Positions 1-10,807 of a DNA stretch of 12,986 bases are shown in pieces. The notes beneath the pieces are model-generated. The model was given only the letters and a program-made list of their open reading frames with translations, was not told the DNA's origin and did not search any database. Where the stretch lies: the NCBI GenBank assembly GCA_938046755.1, contig CALIXC010000124.1, positions 1-12,986 of the forward strand, given 5' to 3'. The position numbers and the translations under genes are program-made. The stretch is from an uncultured Lautropia sp. (GTDB taxonomy: Bacteria; Pseudomonadota; Gammaproteobacteria; Burkholderiales; Burkholderiaceae_E). Positions within the stretch are counted from its first letter, which is position 1. Each line of letters begins with the position of its first letter.

Positions 1-1053
1 GGCCGGGGGCGCACCGCCGCGCGCGAGCTGGACGTGAGCCTGACCCAGTTTGTCGGCGACCCGAACAACCCGCTGCCGACCCCGGGTGTGGCCAACGGCC
101 AAAACCCGCTGCTGGCCATGTTGCCCGAGTCGGTGCGTGCCCCTTTGTCCAAAGTGGCCGATGCGGTGCAGACCGGCGTGCGCATCTACCGCAGTGTGGA
201 ACAAGAGGTGGGGCAGCTGCAAACCCTGATTGCCCATGCCCGCGAACTGAAACACGACCCGCTCGCTTTGCTCGGCGTGGTGGGCGATGCGGTCAATCTC
301 GGCGGCACGGCACTGGGTAAGCTGAACAGGCTGCCTGAAGTCGGCAAATACATCGGCAACCTGTCCGGTGCGGCCGACCTGTCCTCGCAGCTGGGTGGTG
401 AGAACGGTACCGGCGAAGTCCTGGGTCTGGGCAAGGCCACGGCGCTGGATAACACCAACTTCTTCAGCTTCCCGGCAAACGGCATCAACGGTACCAACCC
501 GGCTTCGCTGGCCATCAGCCTCTTCGGCTCCAGCCTGTCGCGCTTCATCAACCTGGAGCTGTCGGCCCTGGAAGCCGACCAGCGCGGCAAGGTGGTCTCC
601 AGCCCGCGCGTGCTGACCTCTAGCCAGCGTCCGGCGGTGATCGAGCAGGGTACCGAGCTGCCGTATCAGTCGGCCACCTCCAGCGGCGCCACTTCGGTGT
701 CGTTCCGCAAGGCTAACCTGCGGCTTGAAGTCACCCCGCAGATCACGCCCGAAGGCAACGTCATCCTGGATGTGGACGTCAGCCGTGACGCGGTAGGCCA
801 GCTGACCAACGCCGGCTACGCCATCGACACCCGCCACGTGAAGACCCAGGTGCTGGTGGAAGACGGTGGTACGGTGGTGATCGGCGGCATCTACGAGCAG
901 TTCGAGCGCAACCGGACCGACAAGGTGCCTCTGCTGGGCGACATCCCGGTCCTGGGCTACCTGTTCCGCAGCACCACGCGGACCAATGACCGGACCGAGC
1001 TGCTGGTGTTCCTCACCCCGCGCATCGTGACCGATACGCTGGCCCAGCGCTGA
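1..1053 (+). CDS. pilQ: Type IV pilus secretin PilQ, C-terminal part (5' end outside window)
   Basis: The frame is open from base 1 to the TGA at 1051-1053, so this is the last 350 residues of a longer gene; the GTG at 34 is not a convincing start. PilQ forms the outer-membrane ring through which type IV pili are extruded. The C-terminal secretin domain is clear: an NLELSALE strand (nt about 550), SSPRVLT (about 600), AVIEQGTELPY (about 635), VTPQITPEGNVILDV (about 730), TQVLVEDGGTVVIGGIYEQ (about 845), the secretin signature VPLLGDIPVLGYLFR (925-969) and the end strand ELLVFLTPRIV. The opening residues ARELDVSL match the 'ARxLGVxL' strand that begins the domain. Between that strand and FFSFPANG (nt about 460) lie about 125 residues, against roughly 40 in the neisserial protein as I remember it; the extra part is Ala/Leu/Val-rich and probably helical. 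aroK follows in the usual betaproteobacterial order. Confidence 0.93.
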   Translation, partial: GRGRTAARELDVSLTQFVGDPNNPLPTPGVANGQNPLLAMLPESVRAPLSKVADAVQTGVRIYRSVEQEVGQLQTLIAHARELKHDPLALLGVVGDAVNLGGTALGKLNRLPEVGKYIGNLSGAADLSSQLGGENGTGEVLGLGKATALDNTNFFSFPANGINGTNPASLAISLFGSSLSRFINLELSALEADQRGKVVSSPRVLTSSQRPAVIEQGTELPYQSATSSGATSVSFRKANLRLEVTPQITPEGNVILDVDVSRDAVGQLTNAGYAIDTRHVKTQVLVEDGGTVVIGGIYEQFERNRTDKVPLLGDIPVLGYLFRSTTRTNDRTELLVFLTPRIVTDTLAQR

Positions 1054-1072
1054 TCCGGGTCATCCCGAAAAT

Positions 1073-1097
1073 GGCCTGCCGACGGCAGGCCGGCTTT
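1073..1097 (+). terminator. Hairpin between pilQ and aroK, probable terminator
   Basis: A perfect 8-bp stem, GGCCTGCC (1073-1080) with GGCAGGCC (1084-1091), encloses a 3-base loop. It is preceded by CGAAAA and followed by GGC then TTTCT. It lies 19 bases after the pilQ stop and 24 bases before the aroK start. The T-run is short, so termination may be partial; the A-run on the other side would also suit leaky bidirectional function. Partial termination would let some pilus-operon transcription continue into aroK-aroB. Confidence 0.55.
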
Positions 1098-1115
1098 CTG
1101 GTAACTTAAGGCGGC

Positions 1116-1661
1116 ATGAAAGCCGCCTTTTCCATTTTCCTCGTGGGCATGATGGGTGCCGGCAAGTCGACCGTCGGGTTGGGGCTTGCTCGGCGGCTCG
1201 GTCGTGCCTTCATCGACGCCGACCGTGAGCTGGAAGAACGGCTGGGGGTCAGCATACCGACCATCTTCGAGCTGGAGGGCGAAGAGGGCTTTCGCCGCCG
1301 CGAGACCCAGCTGCTGGACGAACTGAGTGCCCGCGACGGCCTGGTGCTGGCCACCGGCGGTGGCGCCGTCCTCTCGCCCGTCAACCGCGACATGCTGCGC
1401 ACGCGCGGCCGGGTCGTCTACCTGCAGGCCTCGGCGGCCGACCTGTGGCAGCGGCTGCGCCGCGACCGCCACCGGCCGCTTCTGCGCACCGCCAACCCGC
1501 GCGAACGCATTCACCGGCTCACAGAAGAGCGGGAGCCGCTTTATCTGGAAGTGGCCGATCACATCGTCACCACTAGCCGCCAGCCCATCGAGCAGATCGT
1601 CGAGACCATCGTGCAGGTGCTTCAGGCGCAAGAGGATGCGCCGACATACACACAACCCTGA
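1116..1661 (+). CDS. aroK: Shikimate kinase
   Basis: This 181-residue cytoplasmic enzyme phosphorylates shikimate at the 3-hydroxyl with ATP, the fifth step of the route to chorismate. The P-loop GMMGAGKST is at residues 11-19. The shikimate-binding FIDAD (32-36, D34 and D36), FRRRE (59-63) and GGG (81-83) follow. The lid is RPLLR (120-124), and the conserved arginine is R139 in EERE. The length is normal for the family. The ATG at 1116 is preceded by AAGGCGG, a weak but usable ribosome site, and the P-loop begins at the expected distance. The aroB ribosome site overlaps this gene's stop (TGAGGAG), so the two are almost surely translated from one message. Confidence 0.97.
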   Translation: MKAAFSIFLVGMMGAGKSTVGLGLARRLGRAFIDADRELEERLGVSIPTIFELEGEEGFRRRETQLLDELSARDGLVLATGGGAVLSPVNRDMLRTRGRVVYLQASAADLWQRLRRDRHRPLLRTANPRERIHRLTEEREPLYLEVADHIVTTSRQPIEQIVETIVQVLQAQEDAPTYTQP

Positions 1662-1671
1662 GGAGTTTCCC

Positions 1672-2760
1672 ATGTCCAGCCCCCAGATCCTGACCGTCGA
1701 TCTCGGCGAACGCAGCTACGACATCCAGGTCGGCCATGGCCTGCTGGACGAGAATCACGCCTTCCAGGCGCTGGCACGCGGCCGGTCGGTGGCCGTCATC
1801 TCCGACAGCAACGTCGACCCGATCTACGGGGCGAAGGTCGAGACGCTGCTGTCCCCGGTGGCGCACCAGGCGGTGCGCATCGTGGTGCCGGCCGGCGAGG
1901 CCAGCAAATGCTGGCAGCAGCTCGACGCCATCCATGACCGCATGCTGGAGGCACGGCTGGACCGCAAGAGTCTGATCGTGGCGCTGGGAGGCGGCGTGGT
2001 GGGCGACCTGGCCGGCTTTGCGGCCGCCAGCTTCCAGCGCGGTATCGACTTCGTGCAGGTGCCCACCAGCCTGCTGGCGCAGGTCGATTCCTCCGTGGGC
2101 GGCAAGACCGGCATCAACCACGCGCGCGGCAAGAACATGGTGGGGGCTTTCCACCAGCCCCGGCTGGTCGTGGCCGACACTGGCACGCTGAAGACCCTGC
2201 CGTCGCGTGAGCTGGCGGCCGGCCTGGCCGAAGTCATCAAGCACGGCGCCATCGCCGACCGTGCCTATCTGGAACAGGTGGCCGTCGACATGCCGGCACT
2301 GCTGGCTTGCCAGCCCGAGGCGCTGGCGCGCGCCATCCTTGCCTCCATGCGCATCAAGGCGGCCGTGGTGGCCGCCGATGAGCGCGAGGCGGGCGTGCGG
2401 GCGCACCTCAACTTCGGCCACACCTTCGGCCATGCCATCGAGGTGGGCGCCGGCTACGGCAAGTGGCTGCACGGCGAGGCCGTGGCCGCCGGCATGGTGA
2501 TGGCGGCTGACCTGTCCGTGCGGCTGGGCCGCATGCCTGCCGAGCAGCTTGATGAACTGCGCCGGATCATCACGTCGGCCAACCTGCCCACCCGGGCGCC
2601 CGCCTGGCCGGTGGATGACTACCTGCGCAACATGGCCATCGACAAGAAGGCCGAACACGGCATCCCCGTCTTTGTGGTCCTGAACGGGCTGGGCCATGCG
2701 GCCACCACGCGTGCCGACGAGGCGCTGGTGCGGGCGGTCATCGCGGATCATTTACGGTGA
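1672..2760 (+). CDS. aroB: 3-dehydroquinate synthase
   Basis: This 362-residue enzyme converts DAHP to 3-dehydroquinate, the second step of the shikimate pathway, using NAD+ and a divalent metal. The nucleotide-binding GGGVVGD is at 106-112, and the family signature, which includes QVDSSVGGKTGIN, spans about 131-149. The metal ligands are visible: E187 in LAEVIKHG, H250 in NFGHTFGHA and H267 in LHGEAV. K190 is also conserved. The start ATG at 1672 is set by AGGAG at 1661-1665; the longer reading frame that runs in from inside aroK is an artefact of that overlap. Only 10 bases separate it from aroK. In related Burkholderiales I recall dgt (dGTPase) next; here the accessory block follows after 112 bases. 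Confidence 0.97.
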   Translation: MSSPQILTVDLGERSYDIQVGHGLLDENHAFQALARGRSVAVISDSNVDPIYGAKVETLLSPVAHQAVRIVVPAGEASKCWQQLDAIHDRMLEARLDRKSLIVALGGGVVGDLAGFAAASFQRGIDFVQVPTSLLAQVDSSVGGKTGINHARGKNMVGAFHQPRLVVADTGTLKTLPSRELAAGLAEVIKHGAIADRAYLEQVAVDMPALLACQPEALARAILASMRIKAAVVAADEREAGVRAHLNFGHTFGHAIEVGAGYGKWLHGEAVAAGMVMAADLSVRLGRMPAEQLDELRRIITSANLPTRAPAWPVDDYLRNMAIDKKAEHGIPVFVVLNGLGHAATTRADEALVRAVIADHLR

Positions 2761-2872
2761 GCCGTGGATCTGTGGTGAGTCGCGGCCGGGGCGTCCGGGC
2801 CCACCCCCAGGAGAGAGGTTCGTTTTTCGGGGTTGATACAGTACCTTTGCAGGTTGTCGTAAGGAAAACCAG

Positions 2873-4099
2873 ATGGCCGTCATCGAAGGCTTTCGAGTCC
2901 AGAATTTCCGTGCCTTGCGTGATGTGACGTTGGGGCGCCTGTCGGGTTCCCTGGGCGAGCCGCTGACGCCCTTCACCGTGGTCATCGGAAAGAACGGGGT
3001 GGGCAAGAGTTCGTTGTTCGATGCCTTTGGGTTCGTGGCGGATTGCCTGGCCACCGATGTCGAAACCGCCTGTGACATGAAGCAGAGAGGCGGTTTTGAA
3101 CGTCTGCGCAGCAAGGGGGTGAATGAGCCGGTCCGTTTCGAGATCTATTACAGGGAAGCCCCCAACGAGCGCCCCATCACGTATGAACTGTCCATCGATC
3201 TCGATGACAGTGGCCGGCCTTTTGTTGAATCCGAGCTTCTGAAACAGCGCCGCAAGGGGCAGAAGCACGGCAGGCCTTATCCCTTTCTGCGGCTTGATCA
3301 TGGCAAGGGGCTTGTCTGGGCGGGTGAAGAGGCTGTCGAAATTGAAGGAGAGGAAGACCGTACCCAGGCGCCGGTGGAGTTGACAGATACCCGGCAGCTG
3401 GGAATCGGTACGCTGGGAACGCTCAAGGAGCATCCGCGCATCAAGCGCTTCCGGGACTTTCTGAAAGGTTGGTATCTGTCCTATTTTCACCCTGATGCGG
3501 CACGGAGTCTTCCGGCGGCGGGGCCGCAGCGCCATCTGAATGTCCATGGCGACAATATCGGCAATGTCGTGCAGTTCATGGAAAGGGAGCACAAAGAGCG
3601 CTTTCGCGCCGTTCTGGCACGCATTGCAGAGAAGATCCCGGGTATTGAGCGGATCGATACGGAGGTGACATCAGACAAGCGCGTGTTGTTGCGCTTCAAC
3701 GATGGGGCCTTCGTCGACCCTTTCTTTGCGCAGCAGATGTCCGATGGCACCTTGAAGATGTTTGCCTACCTGCTGCTGCTGGAGGACCCGGAGCCTCCCC
3801 CGTTCATCTGCATCGAAGAGCCGGAGAACGGCCTGTATCACAAGCTTCTGGAATCGCTCGCCCTGGCATTCCGTGCTCACGCCACGGGAAGGCGCGATGC
3901 GCCTCAGATCTTCGTGACGACTCACCAGCCATATTTCGTCGACGCCCTTTCGCCCTTGGAGGTATGGATTCTGGAAAAGGGCAGAGATGGATTCTCCGTG
4001 ATACGCCGGGCGTCCGATATTGCCATCGTCCGGAACATGGTGGATGAGGGGTTGCCGCTTGGTGGACTTTGGTATTCGGACTATCTGGATTCGAGGTGA
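2873..4099 (+). CDS. AAA_21/ABC-type ATPase, probable effector-controlling subunit of a two-gene system
   Basis: This 408-residue protein has an ABC/SMC-like ATPase fold of the AAA_21 (RecF/OLD-like) kind. The N-terminal FRVQNFRALRDV is typical of such proteins. The Walker A motif GKNGVGKSS is at 39-47, the ABC signature-like MSDGTLK at 289-295, and the Walker B FICIEEPENGL at 311-321 with two acidic residues. The switch histidine is H351 in FVTTHQP. The insert between Walker A and the signature (about 60-285) is charged and has no recognisable domain. No nuclease or TOPRIM domain is fused at the C-terminus, which ends WYSDYLDSR, so the partner is probably the next gene. The start ATG at 2873 follows AAGGAAAA at 2861-2868. 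Related ATPases work in phage defence (PARIS AriA, OLD, Septu PtuA) or DNA repair; a defence role is inferred from context. Confidence 0.85.
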   Translation: MAVIEGFRVQNFRALRDVTLGRLSGSLGEPLTPFTVVIGKNGVGKSSLFDAFGFVADCLATDVETACDMKQRGGFERLRSKGVNEPVRFEIYYREAPNERPITYELSIDLDDSGRPFVESELLKQRRKGQKHGRPYPFLRLDHGKGLVWAGEEAVEIEGEEDRTQAPVELTDTRQLGIGTLGTLKEHPRIKRFRDFLKGWYLSYFHPDAARSLPAAGPQRHLNVHGDNIGNVVQFMEREHKERFRAVLARIAEKIPGIERIDTEVTSDKRVLLRFNDGAFVDPFFAQQMSDGTLKMFAYLLLLEDPEPPPFICIEEPENGLYHKLLESLALAFRAHATGRRDAPQIFVTTHQPYFVDALSPLEVWILEKGRDGFSVIRRASDIAIVRNMVDEGLPLGGLWYSDYLDSR

Positions 4100-4101
4100 C
4101 C

Positions 4102-4752
4102 ATGCACATCGAAGTCCTGGTGGAGGATGCCTCCGGCAAGACGTTTCTCGACATCATGATGCCCCGTTTGCTGGGAGAGTTTGGTGATCCGCATACTTGG
4201 CGGGTGATCGCATACAAGGGTGTGGGGCATGTTCCCAGGGGCTTGAAGTCTGGCAGTGATGCTGCTCATCGTGTGCTGCTGGACAGGCTTCCTTCGCTGC
4301 TGCGCGGTTATGACAAGACACCGGGCATCGATGCCGTCGTCGTGGTGCTGGATGTCGATCGCCGTGATTGCGTGAGCTTCCTCGCGGAGTTGAGAGGCCT
4401 GGCCGCCCGATGCGAGCTCAAGTCGATGCCTTTGTACCGTCTTGCCATCGAGGAGCTGGAAGCCTGGTATCTGGGGGATCGTCTGGCCCTGCTGGAGGCG
4501 TGGCCCAAAGCGAAACTCGATGTATTGCATCGTTATGAGCAGGACTGTGCCTGTGGTACCTGGGAGTTGTTGGCCGATGCCGTACACCCCGGTGGGGTCG
4601 CGGCCGTCAAGCAGGCAGGCTGGCCCTTGCCAGGGCAGCTGAAGAGTGAGTGGGCGGCCCGGATCGCTCCCCTGATGGATCCTGATCGTAACGTCTCGCC
4701 CAGTTTTGGGAAGCTGCGTGATGGACTTCGGCGCCTGACGCAACAGGAATGA
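4102..4752 (+). CDS. DUF4276 family protein (TOPRIM-like), partner of the upstream ATPase
   Basis: This 216-residue protein matches the DUF4276 pattern as I know it: an N-terminal strand with EVLVEDASGKTFL (acidic E8), then VVVLDVDRRDC (80-90, with D84, D86 and D89), LAIEELEAWYLGD (114-126) and a C-terminal NVSPSFGKLRDGL (197-209). The early glutamate followed by a DxD is the TOPRIM arrangement, so metal-dependent nucleic-acid cleavage is plausible but unproven. The ATG at 4102 is chosen over an upstream in-frame start at 4069 because GAGG at 4093-4096 sits in front of it and the conserved domain begins directly there. It starts 2 bases after the ATPase stop, which implies coupled translation and a working pair. 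GC is lower than in flanking housekeeping genes. RloB and AbiLii-like proteins are alternative family names to test. Confidence 0.82.
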   Translation: MHIEVLVEDASGKTFLDIMMPRLLGEFGDPHTWRVIAYKGVGHVPRGLKSGSDAAHRVLLDRLPSLLRGYDKTPGIDAVVVVLDVDRRDCVSFLAELRGLAARCELKSMPLYRLAIEELEAWYLGDRLALLEAWPKAKLDVLHRYEQDCACGTWELLADAVHPGGVAAVKQAGWPLPGQLKSEWAARIAPLMDPDRNVSPSFGKLRDGLRRLTQQE

Positions 4753-4756
4753 AGCG

Positions 4757-5524
4757 ATGGCCCGTCGCCCGCGCCTGATCCTGCCCGGTCAGCTCCATCA
4801 CATCCTGCTGCGCGGCAATAACGACCAGCCGGTGTTCGTCGAGGACGAGGATCGCCAGGCGTTTCGTCAGATCCTGGGCGAGGCTGCCCGTCAGCAGGGC
4901 GCCACGCTGCATGCCTGGCTGCTGCTGCCCAACCGGGTGCATCTGCTCGTCACCCCGCGCGAGGAGCGGGCCTTGGCCGCTGTCATGCAGACGCTGGGCC
5001 GTCAGTACGTGCGCTGCTTCAACACCCGTCACCAGCGCAGTGGCACGCTCTGGGAAGGGCGTTTCCGTGCATCGCTCGTCGAGGGCGCACGCTTTGGTCT
5101 GGTCTGCCAGCAGTACCTGGAACGGCTGCCGGTGGCGATGGGGCTGGCTCCCACGCCCGCCCTTTACCCGTGGTCCAGCGCACGTCACCACCTGGGGCTT
5201 GAACATGAGCCTGGCCTGCAGCCCCAGCCTGCCTACTGGGCGCTGGGCAACACACCCTTCGAGCGCGAGGCCGCCTGGCAGACCCGACTGGCAGAAGAGG
5301 CCCTTGCCCAGGCCCTGGCCGAGGTGCATCCGCACCTGGCCCATCGTGATCTGGCACGGGCCCTGGCCAGTGGGCACCCCATCGCCACCGATGCCTGGCT
5401 GCACCGGCTGGAGCTGATCTATGACCGGACGCTGCAGTTTCGTACCGTCGGCCGGCCAGTGCGGCGGATCGCCACCGGGTCACGACAGGCTTCGAGTGTG
5501 CCAGGCTTCCATGGGCCGAAATAA
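4757..5524 (+). CDS. REP-associated tyrosine transposase (RAYT, Y1-type) with degenerate HUH motif
   Basis: This 255-residue protein is a member of the IS200-like Y1 transposase superfamily, single-copy RAYT branch. It opens MARRPRLILPGQLHHILLRG, has the family signature SGTLWEGRFR (95-104), YPWSSARHH (137-145) and the usual tail with GRPVR. The metal-binding HUH motif, normally PNHVHLL, reads PNRVHLL, so the first histidine is R60 while H62 remains. The probable catalytic tyrosine is kept (Y120), but the block usually written YIELNPV reads YLERLPV, losing the Asn. Loss of a metal ligand suggests a DNA-binding or domesticated protein rather than an active nuclease. It starts 4 bases after the DUF4276 stop, with AGGAA at 4744-4748 as ribosome site. 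No terminal inverted repeats or clear flanking REP pair is seen. Confidence 0.88.
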   Translation: MARRPRLILPGQLHHILLRGNNDQPVFVEDEDRQAFRQILGEAARQQGATLHAWLLLPNRVHLLVTPREERALAAVMQTLGRQYVRCFNTRHQRSGTLWEGRFRASLVEGARFGLVCQQYLERLPVAMGLAPTPALYPWSSARHHLGLEHEPGLQPQPAYWALGNTPFEREAAWQTRLAEEALAQALAEVHPHLAHRDLARALASGHPIATDAWLHRLELIYDRTLQFRTVGRPVRRIATGSRQASSVPGFHGPK

Positions 5525-5526
5525 GA

Positions 5527-5546
5527 GTGCCCCGCTGATGGGGCAC
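5527..5546 (+). terminator. Hairpin directly after the RAYT gene
   Basis: GTGCCCC (5527-5533) pairs perfectly with GGGGCAC (5540-5546) across a 6-base loop, beginning 2 bases after the TAA. There is no T-run, so it is at best a weak terminator or an RNA-stabilising 3' end for the ATPase-DUF4276-RAYT message. An overlapping GCACC-TG-GGTGC hairpin (5543-5554) would compete with it. A RAYT-linked REP element is an alternative, but I found no second copy in inverted orientation nearby. Confidence 0.4.
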
Positions 5547-5671
5547 CTGGGTGCATGACGGTACCCAAAGGGATCAGGGCGTTTGGATGAATGAAGGCGT
5601 CTGGGCGAGTTCGCCCGCTGCAGTCCGTCGATGGGCTGCCTTGTTAATGAGGCGACGGAAGAGAAGGAATG

Positions 5672-5700
5672 TTGGTAAGCTATTGATTTATATGTATAAA
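5672..5700 (+). promoter_or_regulatory. Candidate sigma-70 promoter P1 for gltBD
   Basis: A -35 TTGGTA (5672-5677) and a -10 TATAAA (5695-5700) are separated by exactly 17 bases in AT-rich DNA. They match the consensus at 4/6 and 5/6 positions. Transcription would begin near 5707, giving an untranslated leader of about 225 bases before gltB that contains the hairpin at 5736-5754. Confidence 0.5.
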
Positions 5701-5735
5701 ATATCTTCTGGGAGAGATGCGGATGCGCTTGTTTC

Positions 5736-5754
5736 AGCGCCTCATTCAGGCGCT
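5736..5754 (+). promoter_or_regulatory. Leader hairpin followed by T-rich run, possible attenuator
   Basis: AGCGCCT (5736-5742) pairs with AGGCGCT (5748-5754) across a CATTC loop, followed by TGTTGTTCTGT. The 9-base word GCGCTTGTT occurs at 5725-5733 and again at 5750-5758, so an upstream GCGC (5725-5728) can pair with GCGC (5737-5740) and exclude the main stem. Lying about 30 bases into a P1 transcript, it could act as an attenuator or pause site. No leader peptide is evident. Confidence 0.35.
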
Positions 5755-5842
5755 TGTTGTTCTGTCCCTATTACTGAAAAAATAGGCTATTCGACATTAT
5801 TTAACTTGCTCTGACCCTAATTTTCTCATTGCGCAGCAGGGT

Positions 5843-5872
5843 TTGACATTCTTATTCTTGCGTTCGTAGCGT
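5843..5872 (+). promoter_or_regulatory. Candidate promoter P2 for gltBD
   Basis: A perfect -35 TTGACA lies at 5843-5848. The best -10 candidates are poor: TAGCGT at 5867-5872 (18-base spacer) or TCGTAG at 5864-5869 (15-base spacer). The palindrome TGTCC-G-GGACA starts at 5872 and would overlap the transcription start, where a repressor could act. A weak -10 with a perfect -35 would fit an activator-dependent promoter, but this is speculative. Confidence 0.35.
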
Positions 5873-5932
5873 GTCCGGGACAGTCCTGACGAGGGGCTCT
5901 GCCAGGCGCTTGCGGAACCAGGAGAGAAACCC

Positions 5933-10798
<4,866 letters not shown>

Positions 10799-10807
10799 GG
10801 AAGGACC

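Larger units (their letters stand above)
2761..5524 (+). other. Accessory block between aroB and gltB, putative acquired cassette
   Basis: Three genes (ATPase, DUF4276 protein, RAYT) form a tight unit with gaps of 2 and 4 bases, sitting between two conserved metabolic loci. Sampled 60-base lines of the first two genes gave 58-65% GC, against 65-68% in aroB and gltB, with more A/T at third positions. The RAYT gene itself has the high-GC codon use of its surroundings. I see no direct repeats, tRNA or integrase marking the ends. The 112-base leader (2761-2872) holds no obvious promoter or dgt remnant by eye. A plausible history is that the ATPase-DUF4276 pair entered next to a resident RAYT and displaced dgt; this is inference. 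Confidence 0.5.
5525..5932. other. Non-coding region upstream of gltB (408 bases)
   Basis: No convincing gene lies here. The first part is GC-rich and starts with a hairpin right after the RAYT stop. From about 5640 to 5860 the DNA is AT-rich, unlike anything else in the window; the line at 5761-5820 is 21/60 G+C. It holds two candidate sigma-70 promoters, a 7-bp hairpin, and short inverted repeats AATAG-G-CTATT (5781-5791) and TGTCC-G-GGACA (5872-5882). The composition and position fit the control region of the gltBD operon. The second inverted repeat falls near the predicted start of the promoter closest to gltB and could be an operator. Confidence 0.6.

Noticed and set aside
1327..1671. 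N-terminal extension of aroB into aroK in another frame
   Set aside because: AroB normally starts near MSSPQILTV; AGGAG precedes ATG 1672, and the extension is an Arg/Ser-rich shadow of aroK.
2836..2843. Half of a LexA-like box (TACTGTAT on the minus strand) before the ATPase gene
   Set aside because: Only one half matches; the second half-site is absent, so SOS control is not supported.
2833..2862. TTGATA as a -35 element for the ATPase gene
   Set aside because: No acceptable -10 follows at 16-18 bases, and any candidate overlaps the ribosome site at 2861-2868.
4069..4101. Upstream in-frame start for the DUF4276 gene
   Set aside because: It lies inside the ATPase gene without a clear ribosome site, while ATG 4102 has GAGG at proper distance and begins at the conserved strand.
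5527..5554. REP element paired with the RAYT gene
   Set aside because: There is a hairpin but no second inverted copy and no recognisable tetranucleotide at its foot; genome-wide repeats cannot be seen from one window.
5551..5814. 87-codon plus-strand frame after the RAYT gene
   Set aside because: The GTG start lacks a ribosome site, codon use does not fit, and it runs through the AT-rich promoter and hairpin region of gltBD.
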